12,982 nucleotides of DNA from 70-18 sp041691815. Lineage in GTDB: Bacteria > Pseudomonadota > Alphaproteobacteria > Acetobacterales > Acetobacteraceae. Where the stretch lies: the NCBI GenBank assembly GCA_041691815.1, contig JBEPTZ010000125.1, forward strand, positions 1-12,982. The letters run 5' to 3'. A program made the translations under genes and the position numbers. The notes beneath the pieces are model-generated. The model was not told the DNA's origin. It saw nothing but the letters and a program-made list of their open reading frames with translations, and made no database searches. Below are positions 1-11,040 of the stretch, piece after piece (within the stretch, counting starts at the first letter, position 1; each line of letters opens with the position of its first letter).

Positions 1-1
1 G

Positions 2-871
2 GCGCGCGCTGCCGGGCAGCTTCCGCCGGCGCTGTCGTTCGAGTTCTTTCCGCCGCGCACCGAGGCGCTGGAGCAGCAGCTCTGGGCCTGCATCCGCCGG
101 CTGGAGCCGCTGGCGCCGCGCTTCGTCTCGGTCACCTACGGCGCCGGCGGCTCCACCCAGGCGCGCACCCATGCCACTGTCGCACGCATCGTCAACGAGA
201 CCAGCCTGACCCCGGCGGCGCATCTCACCTGCGTCGGCGCCACGCGGGACGAGGTGGACGAAGTGGCGCGCGGCTACTGGCAGGCCGGGGTGCGGCATAT
301 CGTGGCGCTGCGTGGCGACGTGCCGGGCGGCGGCGCGTATCAGCCGCATCCGGGCGGCTACGCCTATGCTGCCGATTTGGTGGCCGGGCTGAAGCGGGTA
401 GCGGATTTCGAGATCTCGGTCGCCGCCTATCCGGAAATCCATCCCAGCGCGGCCAGCCCGCTCGGCGACCTGGACAATCTGAAACGCAAGCTGGACGCCG
501 GGGCGACCCGCGCGATCACCAATTTTTTCTTCGATAACAGCGCGTTTCTGCGATTTCTCGACCTGGCGTTGGCCGCCGGCATCACCGCCCCGATCGTGCC
601 GGGCATCATGCCGGTAACCAATTTCGCGCAGCAGGCGAAATTCGCCGCGATGTCCGGCGTCAGCGTGCCGGACTGGCTGGGCCGGATGTTCGAAGGCATC
701 GCCGAGGACCTGGAAACCCGCCGCATGGTGGCCGCCGTGGTGGCCGCCGAGCAGGTGCGGATGCTGCAGGCCAACGGCATCGACGAGTTCCATTTCTATA
801 CGCTGAACCGGCCGGACCTGACCTACGCGATCGCCCATATCCTCGGCGTGCGGCCAGTCGGCCCCGGCTAA
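2..871 (+). CDS. metF: methylenetetrahydrofolate reductase, 5' end cut by window edge
   Basis: Flavin enzyme that reduces 5,10-methylene-THF to 5-methyl-THF, the methyl donor for methionine synthesis; cytoplasmic. The frame is open from base 2, and 289 residues are visible. The family N-terminal motif SFEFFPP is present at visible residues 12-18, and its Glu is the catalytic acid (Glu28 in E. coli). By comparison with E. coli only about 15 residues are missing. RGDVPGG follows (Asp120 equivalent), then AYPEIHPSA, DLDNLKRKLDAGA, an ITNFFFD segment where E. coli has ITQFFFD, and PIVPGIMPVTNF. The first in-frame start inside the window (GTG at 254) lies after conserved motifs, so it is not the real start. 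The gene ends 8 nt before the convergent LysR gene. Family assignment is secure; the Gln-to-Asn change is noted under findings. Confidence 0.95.
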   Translation, partial: ARAAGQLPPALSFEFFPPRTEALEQQLWACIRRLEPLAPRFVSVTYGAGGSTQARTHATVARIVNETSLTPAAHLTCVGATRDEVDEVARGYWQAGVRHIVALRGDVPGGGAYQPHPGGYAYAADLVAGLKRVADFEISVAAYPEIHPSAASPLGDLDNLKRKLDAGATRAITNFFFDNSAFLRFLDLALAAGITAPIVPGIMPVTNFAQQAKFAAMSGVSVPDWLGRMFEGIAEDLETRRMVAAVVAAEQVRMLQANGIDEFHFYTLNRPDLTYAIAHILGVRPVGPG

Positions 872-879
872 CCGCGGGT

Positions 880-1800
880 TCACACATCCGCGTGAGCAGG
901 CCCGCCGTCGAGCAGATAGTCCCGCAGATGCGCCACATGCGGGTCGCGCGCCAGCCCCGGCCGGGTGCGCAGCGCGAACACCCAGGCACCCTGCATGTCC
1001 ACCGGCGCGAACAGCCGCACCAGCCGCCCGGCCGCCAGCTCGGCATCCACCAGCGGCGCCCGGCCGAGCGCGATGCCGGCCCCGGCGATCGCCGCCCCGA
1101 TCGCCTGGTTGAAGCTGCCGAACCGCACGATCCGCGCCCGGGCGGTGGGCTGGCCGAGCAGCGCCAGCCAGTGCCGCCAGTCCAGTTCCGGGCTGTCGCC
1201 GTGCACCTCCTCCAGCAGGTTGTAGCGGCCGAGTTCTTCCGGCGCGCCGGAGAAGCCGAGCGCCGGGGTGCAGACCGGAAACATCGTCTCGCTAAACAGC
1301 AACCGGTCCGGCGGGCGCAGCGTCTCCCGCCGGAGCCGCACAATCGCCAGGTCGAGATTTTCGCCGAGCATCTCCGGCTCATTGGCATCGAGTCCGTGCA
1401 TCCGCCAAGCGACCGACGGGTGCTGCCCGGCGAACGCCGCCAACCGCGGCGCCAGCCATAGCGAAGCCACCGAGTGGTTGGCCGCCACCGCCAGATCGGG
1501 CCGCGCGCCCTGCGCCCGGTCATGCACCGCGCGGCAGGCATCGGAGAGCCGTGCCAGCGCTTCCTCCACCGCCACCAGCAGTTCCCGCCCCGCCTCGGTC
1601 GGCTGGGTGCGCTGCGGCCCGGCGCCGTTTTGTGCCCGGACCAGCAGCGTGGCGCCGAGGGCGGCCTCCAGTCCGCGAATCTGATGGCTCACCGCGCTGG
1701 TGCTGACATTCAGCGCGGCGGCAGCGGCGGTGAAGCTGCCGGCCCGCGCCACGGCGGCGAAGGCGCGAAAGGCGGCGAGCGGGGGCAGATGCAGGGTCAT
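880..1800 (-). CDS. LysR-family transcriptional regulator, GcvA-like
   Basis: A 306-residue DNA-binding regulator of standard LysR length. The N-terminal winged helix-turn-helix is clear: PPLAAFRAFAAVARAGSFT, then AAAALNVSTSAVSHQIRGLE (recognition helix at about residues 29-49), then LGATLLVR and a PTEAG wing end. The remaining ~210 residues form the effector-binding domain. The PPL.AFRAF opening and the SAVSHQIRGLE helix resemble the GcvA/AmpR branch. I chose the ATG at 1800 because LysR proteins begin within a few residues of this motif; the frame is open upstream but that part looks like non-coding sequence. The ribosome site is weak. It is divergent from the ABC exporter gene across 112 bp, the usual arrangement of a LysR regulator and its target. 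The effector is unknown. Confidence 0.9.
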   Translation of the reverse strand: MTLHLPPLAAFRAFAAVARAGSFTAAAAALNVSTSAVSHQIRGLEAALGATLLVRAQNGAGPQRTQPTEAGRELLVAVEEALARLSDACRAVHDRAQGARPDLAVAANHSVASLWLAPRLAAFAGQHPSVAWRMHGLDANEPEMLGENLDLAIVRLRRETLRPPDRLLFSETMFPVCTPALGFSGAPEELGRYNLLEEVHGDSPELDWRHWLALLGQPTARARIVRFGSFNQAIGAAIAGAGIALGRAPLVDAELAAGRLVRLFAPVDMQGAWVFALRTRPGLARDPHVAHLRDYLLDGGPAHADV

Positions 1801-1912
1801 CGCCGTTCGATATAGCTCAACAGCAATTGAAAATCCCGCGTTTGCGTCGCGCCGCGGCACCGCCCAGCATAGCCGGGCCAGCATAGGCGGACGACGAGGC
1901 GGGGATTTCGGC
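1801..1912. promoter_or_regulatory. divergent intergenic region between lysR-type gene and ABC exporter
   Basis: This 112-bp gap must contain the start signals of both divergent genes. It holds a small dyad, TCAA-N6-TTGA (1817-1830), in the AT-richer half next to the LysR gene, and a 9-bp direct repeat (1864-1886) nearer the exporter. LysR regulators commonly bind such shared regions, so an operator here is plausible. I found no convincing -35/-10 pair on either strand. The exporter start is supported by GAGG at 1896-1899 and GGGG at 1901-1904, the latter 8 nt before the ATG at 1913. Confidence 0.4.
1864..1886. repeat. 9-bp direct repeat CCAGCATAG, two copies 14 bp apart
   Basis: CCAGCATAG occurs at 1864-1872 and again at 1878-1886, separated by CCGGG. 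It lies 27-49 nt upstream of the exporter ATG, in the gap shared with the LysR gene. It could be a regulator or leader element, or chance. Confidence 0.5.
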
Positions 1913-5476
<3,564 letters not shown>

Positions 5477-5500
5477 CCCGGCAACAACCGGGGCATTGCC

Positions 5501-6883
5501 TCAGCCGCCATCGGGGGTCGGGCCGCTTCCAAACAGGCACCGCAATGCGTCCGCCGCGCGATCCGGCAGAGCGGCCAGTTCCCCGTCGCTTATGCCGATC
5601 GCGTTGAGTGCGCGAAGCAGCGTCTGCGCCGCAAACCGGGCGGCAAGGAAATAGCCAGCGGCCATATCGGTATCCCGCTCATGGTCAGCGGCGATCGTGC
5701 CCCGGCAGAACAGCAGCCCCGCGAGACAGAACGGATATCTCCCGGGCACATCGGCAAAGCTGATGGTCTCCCCCAGCATTGAGCCAGCAAGGTCGAGTGG
5801 CTTGGCGATGTCGATGGCCAGGTGAGCAAGCAAGGCGTCACGCAGATCGGCGAAAACGTCGAGCGCCTCGCCGGTTGTGCCATCCTCTGTCAGGGAACGC
5901 AGCAGCCGGTAGCCGAAGCCGACATGGATGGGCGAACCCGCCGCGGCGTCGCGGAAGCGCGACCGCAGGTATCCAAGGTATTGGCTTCGGTTGATCCCGA
6001 TCTCGGGGCGCAACACGCGGCTGGCAGGCGAGGCGACGGCAAACAGGCTGGCGGCTGTCTGCGTGACCGCCACCTGCGCAAATCCGGCGCCACGAAGCAG
6101 GGTGGAAAGTCCTTCCGCCGTGTAGAGCACGGCGTGGTAGCCGGGCGACAGGATGGGCAGCAGCATGCCGCCGTTCGGGCAGGTGTCCAGGTAGCGCCCG
6201 TTCGGCGTCGAGAGGACGAGGATGCCGGTATCCGCGAGATTGTTCCGCACCGCGCGCAGAAAATCATGCGGGGCGGTGATGTGCTCGATGATCTCCATCG
6301 CGGCGATCGCATCGTATGGCGCATCGGCCAGCCGCGTCTCGCTGGACAACATGCCACTCTCGATCCTGACGCCGAGCATCTCGCGGCCCGCTGCCGCCAG
6401 CGGCCCAGGATCAAGGCCGCGCGCATCCCAGCCGAAAATGCGCGTCGCCAAATCCGGCCCGAAGCCAAATCCGCAACCGACATCCAGATATTTGCGGACC
6501 GGAATCTGTCCGGCGACGAACACGGATCGCGCCAGCACATCAAGGCCGGCGCCCTGCTCAACATAGAAGCGCAGCGGTGCATCGCTGGCGGGCGCCGCCT
6601 CATAGGCCGGCTGCCGATACCCGGTCACGAATTTGCAATCGCACCTGCGGCACCTGGCGAAGGTGATCTGCTCGCCGGACCGGATCGACGAAGCCACCGT
6701 GAGCACGATCTGGTGCGGGCCACGATCCGAGCAGACCGGGCAACTCTCCTCGGCGCGCTCGCCGCGCACCCAGGTCACCGGCGCCGGTCGGCCGACGCTA
6801 CCGGATTTGCCGCCAGGCGCGTGCTGCGCCCTCTCGGCCATCCGAACGCCGCCGGGAGCGGCAGACAATGTGCGATAGAGCAT
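5501..6883 (-). CDS. class I SAM-dependent methyltransferase with N-terminal zinc ribbon and long C-terminal extension
   Basis: A 460-residue cytoplasmic protein. Residues 48-81 hold two cysteine pairs, CPVC and CRRC, like the small zinc ribbon found before sugar and lipid methyltransferases. The SAM-binding core follows: LDVGCGFG (133-140), the acidic end of strand 2 in GLDPG (156-160), AMEIIEHI (195-202) and LSTPNGR (224-230). After about residue 300 comes a ~160-residue, probably helical extension that I do not recognise. The ATG at 6883 is preferred because GGAG lies 8 nt upstream; a second ATG at 6841 has no clear ribosome site. It lies 36 nt downstream of the rgpF-type gene on the same strand, so the two are probably co-transcribed and it may methylate a surface glycan. 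The acceptor is unknown. Confidence 0.85.
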   Translation of the reverse strand: MLYRTLSAAPGGVRMAERAQHAPGGKSGSVGRPAPVTWVRGERAEESCPVCSDRGPHQIVLTVASSIRSGEQITFARCRRCDCKFVTGYRQPAYEAAPASDAPLRFYVEQGAGLDVLARSVFVAGQIPVRKYLDVGCGFGFGPDLATRIFGWDARGLDPGPLAAAGREMLGVRIESGMLSSETRLADAPYDAIAAMEIIEHITAPHDFLRAVRNNLADTGILVLSTPNGRYLDTCPNGGMLLPILSPGYHAVLYTAEGLSTLLRGAGFAQVAVTQTAASLFAVASPASRVLRPEIGINRSQYLGYLRSRFRDAAAGSPIHVGFGYRLLRSLTEDGTTGEALDVFADLRDALLAHLAIDIAKPLDLAGSMLGETISFADVPGRYPFCLAGLLFCRGTIAADHERDTDMAAGYFLAARFAAQTLLRALNAIGISDGELAALPDRAADALRCLFGSGPTPDGG

Positions 6884-6919
6884 CCGCCGGACTCCGAAGT
6901 GTTGCAGCCGATCGCAGCG

Positions 6920-7999
6920 TCAGCCGATCTTCAGGTGGCGGTCGATGAGATCGGTGTCGTACTGCGTGTGCCTCGCCAGAAACGCCGCCCATTCCACCAC
7001 CCCGGGGATCCGCGCCGGGTTCTGCCGCAACAGGTTGCGCTTGATGAACGGGCAGCCGAATTCGGCAATGATAACGTCCCAGAACGAGTGCATCGGGTTC
7101 AGCGGTGTGCCCCTGCTGATCTCGTCCGCGAGCCAGCCGAGATATTTCCGTTCCCGAGGCAGGATCGCGGCCGTGTCGCCGGCGGTGCGGGAGAGGATGA
7201 GTTGCAGCACCCGGTTGGCAACCGCCTGATAGGGGCAAAGCACCTGTGTGGTCATCGCATTGCGCACCAGGGTCTGGGTGAATCTGATTTCACCGGTGCG
7301 AATGACCAGGCGGCGCGATTGACAGGGCAACAGGGTCTTCCAGAACCGGCGGAAGGCTGCGGAGTTCAGTGCGTGGCTGTCGATGCGAAGAAAGTATGAC
7401 TGGACGTGATAGTTGCTCTGCCAGCTGTCGGTTATGCCCCACAGATTGGCATCGCTCGCGCGCGCGCATTTCTCGACCGCATCCAGATCAACCAATGGAC
7501 CGTAGCATGAGTCGTTCATCAGGATCAGCGCCTCAAGCGTCTCCAGCCGGCCGATCTGGCGAACGCCGTCCTTGTATCCGCCGAAATCGTGTCCGATGTT
7601 GCGCCGGTGCAATATCCTCCAGCAATGCCGCGCCACTTTCGCGACGTTCTCTTCTGCCAGCTTCGGCGACGCTGAGACAAACACGACGCGGTATCCCAGG
7701 CGCACCAGCGCCGATAGCTGATCCACCACGTAGTCGGCCACCAGGCTGTGCTTATCATACGTCACATAGACGGCGTATCGTCGGCTCGACGCGTTCGGGT
7801 CGCCCCCATCGAAAACCCGGCGCAGCCGCGGGACGAACATTACGGCGAGTGAACCGATAATCGCGCCAACATAGGCGACACCAAGCATGATGCGGTCATA
7901 GGCGGCGGCCGCCAGCTTTCGTAGGCTTATCACACGCTGCTCCGGCGTCTCGTGGTGGTGCCGGCGGGCGGCATTTTCGGCGGGTTCCTGCTGCCGCAC
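6920..7999 (-). CDS. RgpF-family (rhamnan synthesis F) polysaccharide biosynthesis protein
   Basis: Proteins of this family (named for RgpF of streptococcal rhamnose-glucose polysaccharide) are glycosyltransferase-like and act in capsule or O-antigen assembly. Family hallmarks are visible in order, numbered from the GTG at 7999: RYAVYVTYD (74-82), GYRVVFVSAS (102-111), NIGHDFGGYKDG (134-145), LILMNDSCYGPL (158-169), LWGITDSWQSNYHVQSYFL (186-204) and AAFRRFWKTL (214-223). A hydrophobic stretch at about 39-56 suggests membrane association. The longest form starts at the GTG at 7999 with a poor ribosome site. A GTG at 7933 with GGAG 6 nt upstream is at least as likely and removes 22 hydrophilic residues (337 aa). 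The methyltransferase gene follows 36 nt downstream. Local GC looks lower than in the flanking genes. Confidence 0.85.
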   Translation of the reverse strand: MRQQEPAENAARRHHHETPEQRVISLRKLAAAAYDRIMLGVAYVGAIIGSLAVMFVPRLRRVFDGGDPNASSRRYAVYVTYDKHSLVADYVVDQLSALVRLGYRVVFVSASPKLAEENVAKVARHCWRILHRRNIGHDFGGYKDGVRQIGRLETLEALILMNDSCYGPLVDLDAVEKCARASDANLWGITDSWQSNYHVQSYFLRIDSHALNSAAFRRFWKTLLPCQSRRLVIRTGEIRFTQTLVRNAMTTQVLCPYQAVANRVLQLILSRTAGDTAAILPRERKYLGWLADEISRGTPLNPMHSFWDVIIAEFGCPFIKRNLLRQNPARIPGVVEWAAFLARHTQYDTDLIDRHLKIG

Positions 8000-8494
8000 C
8001 CGCTTGCACAGCCGCCCCGGTCAATCGCTCCGGAGACGCGGGAAGGCGGCCGGGGACCGGCAAGCCGCGATCTCACCCTTTGGCGATCGAGCCGTCCGCG
8101 GCTCGAGCGTCGCCCGGGGCGGGATACCAGCCGATATTCCGACCCCGCCCGACGATGAGGAACACTCCTGCCGGATTCCTCCGCGCCACAATGTGAAACT
8201 GTCGGAGGCGCAGCTGGTCGCCATGCTATCAACAAATGCACCGACATATGGAATAACGCTTCCAACTCCAGCCTATCGCGAGCGGAACTCTAGGAAGGGT
8301 GCATGGATAACGCAAGCGAGCGGCCAGTCGGCCACGCCCGGCGCGGTGGTCGGCAAATCCCCCTGGCGGCCCAACCCTGACCCCACATTATCCGCCGCGG
8401 TTGCCCAGCACCGCCGTTCAGGCGCCGCGCGGCCACCCCCGCCTCACGGTGCCGCACCGACGCCGACCCGCACGGCCGGCGTCGGCAACCAGCG
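8000..8494. other. intergenic region, no convincing gene
   Basis: A 495-bp gap between the rgpF-type gene start and the RTX stop. Frames open here give arginine- and proline-rich translations with no recognisable family. The stretch 8220-8300 is noticeably richer in A and T and is the likeliest place for the promoter of the rgpF/methyltransferase pair, but I could not find a good -35/-10 pair. A strong hairpin lies at 8457-8485, described separately. Confidence 0.6.
8457..8485 (-). terminator. GC-rich hairpin just after the RTX gene stop
   Basis: A perfect 9-bp inverted repeat, CCGACGCCG (8457-8465) with CGGCGTCGG (8477-8485), and an 11-nt loop that could add a further CC/GG pairing. Reading the minus strand, the stem begins 10 nt past the RTX stop codon, a typical terminator position. 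No T-run follows, so it would be a hairpin-only terminator or an RNA-stabilising 3' structure. Confidence 0.5.
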
Positions 8495-11026
8495 TCAGCT
8501 TCCGGCGTGGATATGCATGTAGGAACTGCCGCTGGCCGTGTCGGTGCCGAACAGCACCGCCAGGCGGCCCGACGCCAGATCGGCGTTGCTGTAGCCGGCA
8601 AGCGTCAGCGAAGTCATCGGCTTGCCCTCGCCGCTGGCGTGCAGCGTCAGCCCGGTATAGCCCTCGGCCCCTTCGCCATCCACCCAGGAGAAGCGGAAAT
8701 TCTCCGAGTCGATGCCCCACAGCGTCGCCGCGTCGCTGGCATCGAAGCCGACGATCGTGCTCCAGATATCCGCGGTGGCGGCCCGCTGGTCGAGGAAGAA
8801 AGTGTCCGCCCCGCCGGCACCGACCAGGAAGTTGGAGCCATTGCCGCCGTCCAGCACGTTGGTTCCGCCATGCGCGGCGATTGCGTCGTCGCCGTCGCCG
8901 GAATGGATGAACCAGTTGTCCGACGCCGCGGCGATATTGAGATTATCCGAGGTGATGTTGATATACTCGTGGGCCAGCCCGGCAACCGGCCCGGAATAGC
9001 TGGTGCCGCTCGCCGGCACGTCGCTCGCCGTGCTGGTGTTGTAGACGAGGATGTCACTGCTGGCGCCGCCCTCGATGGTGAGGCTGTAGGCACTCGACGA
9101 CGCGCTCTCGTGGCCGCCCGAATCGCTCGCCGTGGCGGTGATCGAATGCGCCCCCCCGGCCAATGGGCTGCTCGGGATGAACGACCAGGCGCCGCTGTCA
9201 TCGGCGGTCGTGGTGCCGAGCACCGTGCCGTCGGACGACACCGTCACCGTGCTCCCGGCCATCGCTGTGCCGATAATCTCGGGTGCCGCGATGCTGGTGA
9301 TGCCGTCGCTAGAGGAGGCGCCGGTATCGGTGGCGGCGGTGATCCCGGTGACCACCGGGGCCGAGGGTGCCGAAATAATGGCAAGCAACGCCGCCACCAG
9401 CGAGTCGTTGTCCGGCGCGGTCAGCAGTGCCCCGCCATTGGCCGCCGCGATGTCAGCCAGCGGCGCGGTGTCGGTGCCGCTGGGCCCTGTGAAGATGGTG
9501 AAAATCTGCACCTGTGCTGTCGTGGTGTCCGGGGTGATCGGATCATCGGCGGCCACATAGGCGGGCGGCGGGCCGGCACTCGGATCGCCCGGCTCGCTGC
9601 GCGCGGCGGCGGCAAGGCCGGCGGTGGCGGCGGAGAAGCTCAGGTTGAAGGTGTCCAGCGCGCCGGCGCTGGTGGCAGCCCGCGAGCCCGAAGTGATGAC
9701 GGCGCCGATGCTGGTGGCAGCCGCACTCACCAGCCCGGCCAGCACCCCGTCCTTGGCCGGCGCGTCGGTAAACAGCGCAATGCGCAGAATGCCGGCGCCG
9801 ACCCGCCATTGCCCCATGCTGCCGTCCAGCGCCACCCTCAGCCCGTCGAACGCGGTCTCCGGCGTGTCACCGCCGCCGCTGACGCCGATACTGTTGATCG
9901 CCGCGATCGCCGCGGCCTTGCGGTCGGCAAAGGCGTCCTGGTCGGTGAACGACAGGATCACCGAGGATGGTTCGCCGTTGGTGGTGTCCTTGAAGCCGAC
10001 CACGCCGATCCGGGCGTCAGCAGTGCCGCCGCCGAACGCCGCGTCGATCAGCATGTTGGCCTGCGCCTTCACGCTGTTGATCGAGGAGCCCATGCTGCCG
10101 GTGGTGTCGATCACCAGCGCGAAATCGGTCTGGAAGGTCAGGCCGTGGTTCTTCAGGTCGTAGACCTTGCCGCCGTCGAACTGCACCACTTCCATGTTCT
10201 GCAGCGTGTCGCTGCCGGCGTCCTTGGCGCCGCGCACGTTGCGAACGCTCCAGGTGCCGTCATCGTTGCGGCGGATGTCGTAGTCGAGCGGCGAGTTGAA
10301 ATAGACCGCGGTATCCCTGCCGGCGCCGCCGCTCAGCGTGTCGTCGCCGCCGCCGCCGAACAGGAAGTCGTCGCCGCCGCCACTCTCCAGCTTGTTGGCG
10401 CCGGAATCGCCGATCAGCAGGTCCCTGGTGTTGGCGGCGTTGGACGAGTTGAAGTTGCCGCCGGGGGAGTAGCCGAAGCCACTGGCGGCGGTCACCGCGG
10501 CATCGATCTTGGCGCCGTTGGTGTATTCGTAGTCCAGCTTGTGCCGCGTACCGCTGCTGTCATAGGCGATGTACGAGACCTGCTCGCCGAGCCCCAGTTC
10601 CTTGTACATGGTGTTGACGAAGGTGACGTTGTCGCCCTTGTAGTCCGGCGTCGTGATATCGTAGTTGTCCCGCCGGCCGGTCAGCGCGTGGCCGAGTTCA
10701 TGCACCACCGCGGTCAGCAGCGTGTCGACGACCGCCTTGCCTTCGGGGGTGATATAGCTGGCATTGGTCACCGCGGCGACATCCACGTGCATGTCGCCGG
10801 TGCCGCTCGTCACCCCTGCGGTGGTGATGGTGTAGCCGCTCAGCGCGCCGGCCTCGTAAGTGAAGGTGATCTTGTGCCCGGCGGTGGCCAGCCAGCCATC
10901 GATCATCGCCTTCGCCGCCGCCGAGCCGTCATAGGCGGTCTGCACTGCGCCAAGGATCGCCGTCTTGTCGGCCTCGACGGCGTAGCCGACGAAATCGATT
11001 TTTGTCTTTACAGTGTCAAAGCTCAT
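8495..11026 (-). CDS. RTX-type secreted mosaic protein: HExxH metallopeptidase-like, vWA and Ig-like domains
   Basis: An 843-residue acidic, glycine-rich protein with no signal peptide, as expected of a type I secretion substrate. In order: an N-terminal domain with HELGH (109-113) followed by GDNVTFVNTMYKELG (131-145), like M91-type zinc peptidases; three Ca-binding RTX nonapeptides (214-240) and a beta segment ending LQNMEVVQFDGG; a von Willebrand A domain (about 300-550) with MIDAS residues DTTGS (307-311), a GGGDTPE loop (385-391) and LFTDAP (418-423); an Ig-like repeat (about 558-652); four degenerate RTX repeats (708-743); and a C-terminal domain (about 745-843) containing ADIWSTIVGFDASDAATLWG. 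The start is firm: AGGAGG lies 5 nt before the ATG. The gene is 11 nt downstream of the exported-protein gene. No type I exporter is in the window. Adhesin, protease or toxin are all possible. Confidence 0.87.
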   Translation of the reverse strand: MSFDTVKTKIDFVGYAVEADKTAILGAVQTAYDGSAAAKAMIDGWLATAGHKITFTYEAGALSGYTITTAGVTSGTGDMHVDVAAVTNASYITPEGKAVVDTLLTAVVHELGHALTGRRDNYDITTPDYKGDNVTFVNTMYKELGLGEQVSYIAYDSSGTRHKLDYEYTNGAKIDAAVTAASGFGYSPGGNFNSSNAANTRDLLIGDSGANKLESGGGDDFLFGGGGDDTLSGGAGRDTAVYFNSPLDYDIRRNDDGTWSVRNVRGAKDAGSDTLQNMEVVQFDGGKVYDLKNHGLTFQTDFALVIDTTGSMGSSINSVKAQANMLIDAAFGGGTADARIGVVGFKDTTNGEPSSVILSFTDQDAFADRKAAAIAAINSIGVSGGGDTPETAFDGLRVALDGSMGQWRVGAGILRIALFTDAPAKDGVLAGLVSAAATSIGAVITSGSRAATSAGALDTFNLSFSAATAGLAAAARSEPGDPSAGPPPAYVAADDPITPDTTTAQVQIFTIFTGPSGTDTAPLADIAAANGGALLTAPDNDSLVAALLAIISAPSAPVVTGITAATDTGASSSDGITSIAAPEIIGTAMAGSTVTVSSDGTVLGTTTADDSGAWSFIPSSPLAGGAHSITATASDSGGHESASSSAYSLTIEGGASSDILVYNTSTASDVPASGTSYSGPVAGLAHEYINITSDNLNIAAASDNWFIHSGDGDDAIAAHGGTNVLDGGNGSNFLVGAGGADTFFLDQRAATADIWSTIVGFDASDAATLWGIDSENFRFSWVDGEGAEGYTGLTLHASGEGKPMTSLTLAGYSNADLASGRLAVLFGTDTASGSSYMHIHAGS
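8798..8905 (-). repeat. C-terminal RTX nonapeptide block, four degenerate copies
   Basis: Residues 708-743 of the RTX protein divide into HSGDGDDAI, AAHGGTNVL, DGGNGSNFL and VGAGGADTF. The first and third fit the GGxGxDxUx calcium-binding pattern best; the others have lost some Asp or Gly. The block sits about 100 residues from the C-terminus, where type I secretion substrates usually carry such repeats. Confidence 0.75.
10307..10387 (-). repeat. internal RTX nonapeptide block, three copies
   Basis: Residues 214-240 of the RTX protein divide into ESGGGDDFL, FGGGGDDTL and SGGAGRDTA, close matches to the calcium-binding GGxGxDxUx repeat. The block separates the peptidase-like N-terminus from the vWA domain. 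Confidence 0.8.
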
Positions 11027-11040
11027 ATTGGCCTCCTTTA
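11027..11040 (-). promoter_or_regulatory. strong ribosome binding site of the RTX gene, touching the upstream stop codon
   Basis: On the minus strand the junction reads TAAAGGAGGCCAATATG. The stop codon of the exported-protein gene is directly followed by a perfect AGGAGG, then 5 nt, then the ATG. This fixes the RTX start and suggests translational coupling of the two genes. Confidence 0.85.

Noticed and set aside
1700..1912. Upstream extension of the ABC exporter frame to 1700
   Set aside because: It would overlap the LysR DNA-binding region, reads as low-complexity sequence, and lacks a ribosome site; the ATG at 1913 has one and begins the membrane domain.
5478..5491. CCCGG-CAACAA-CCGGG mini-hairpin after the ABC exporter stop
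   Set aside because: A five-base stem without a T-run; too common in GC-rich DNA to call a terminator.
5822..7399. Plus-strand open frame of 525 codons opposite the methyltransferase and rgpF-type genes
   Set aside because: It spans two recognisable genes and their gap on the other strand, and its product resembles no family.
7930..8265. Minus-strand 111-codon frame upstream of the rgpF-type gene
   Set aside because: Arg/Pro/Ser-rich product without family resemblance; overlaps the rgpF start.
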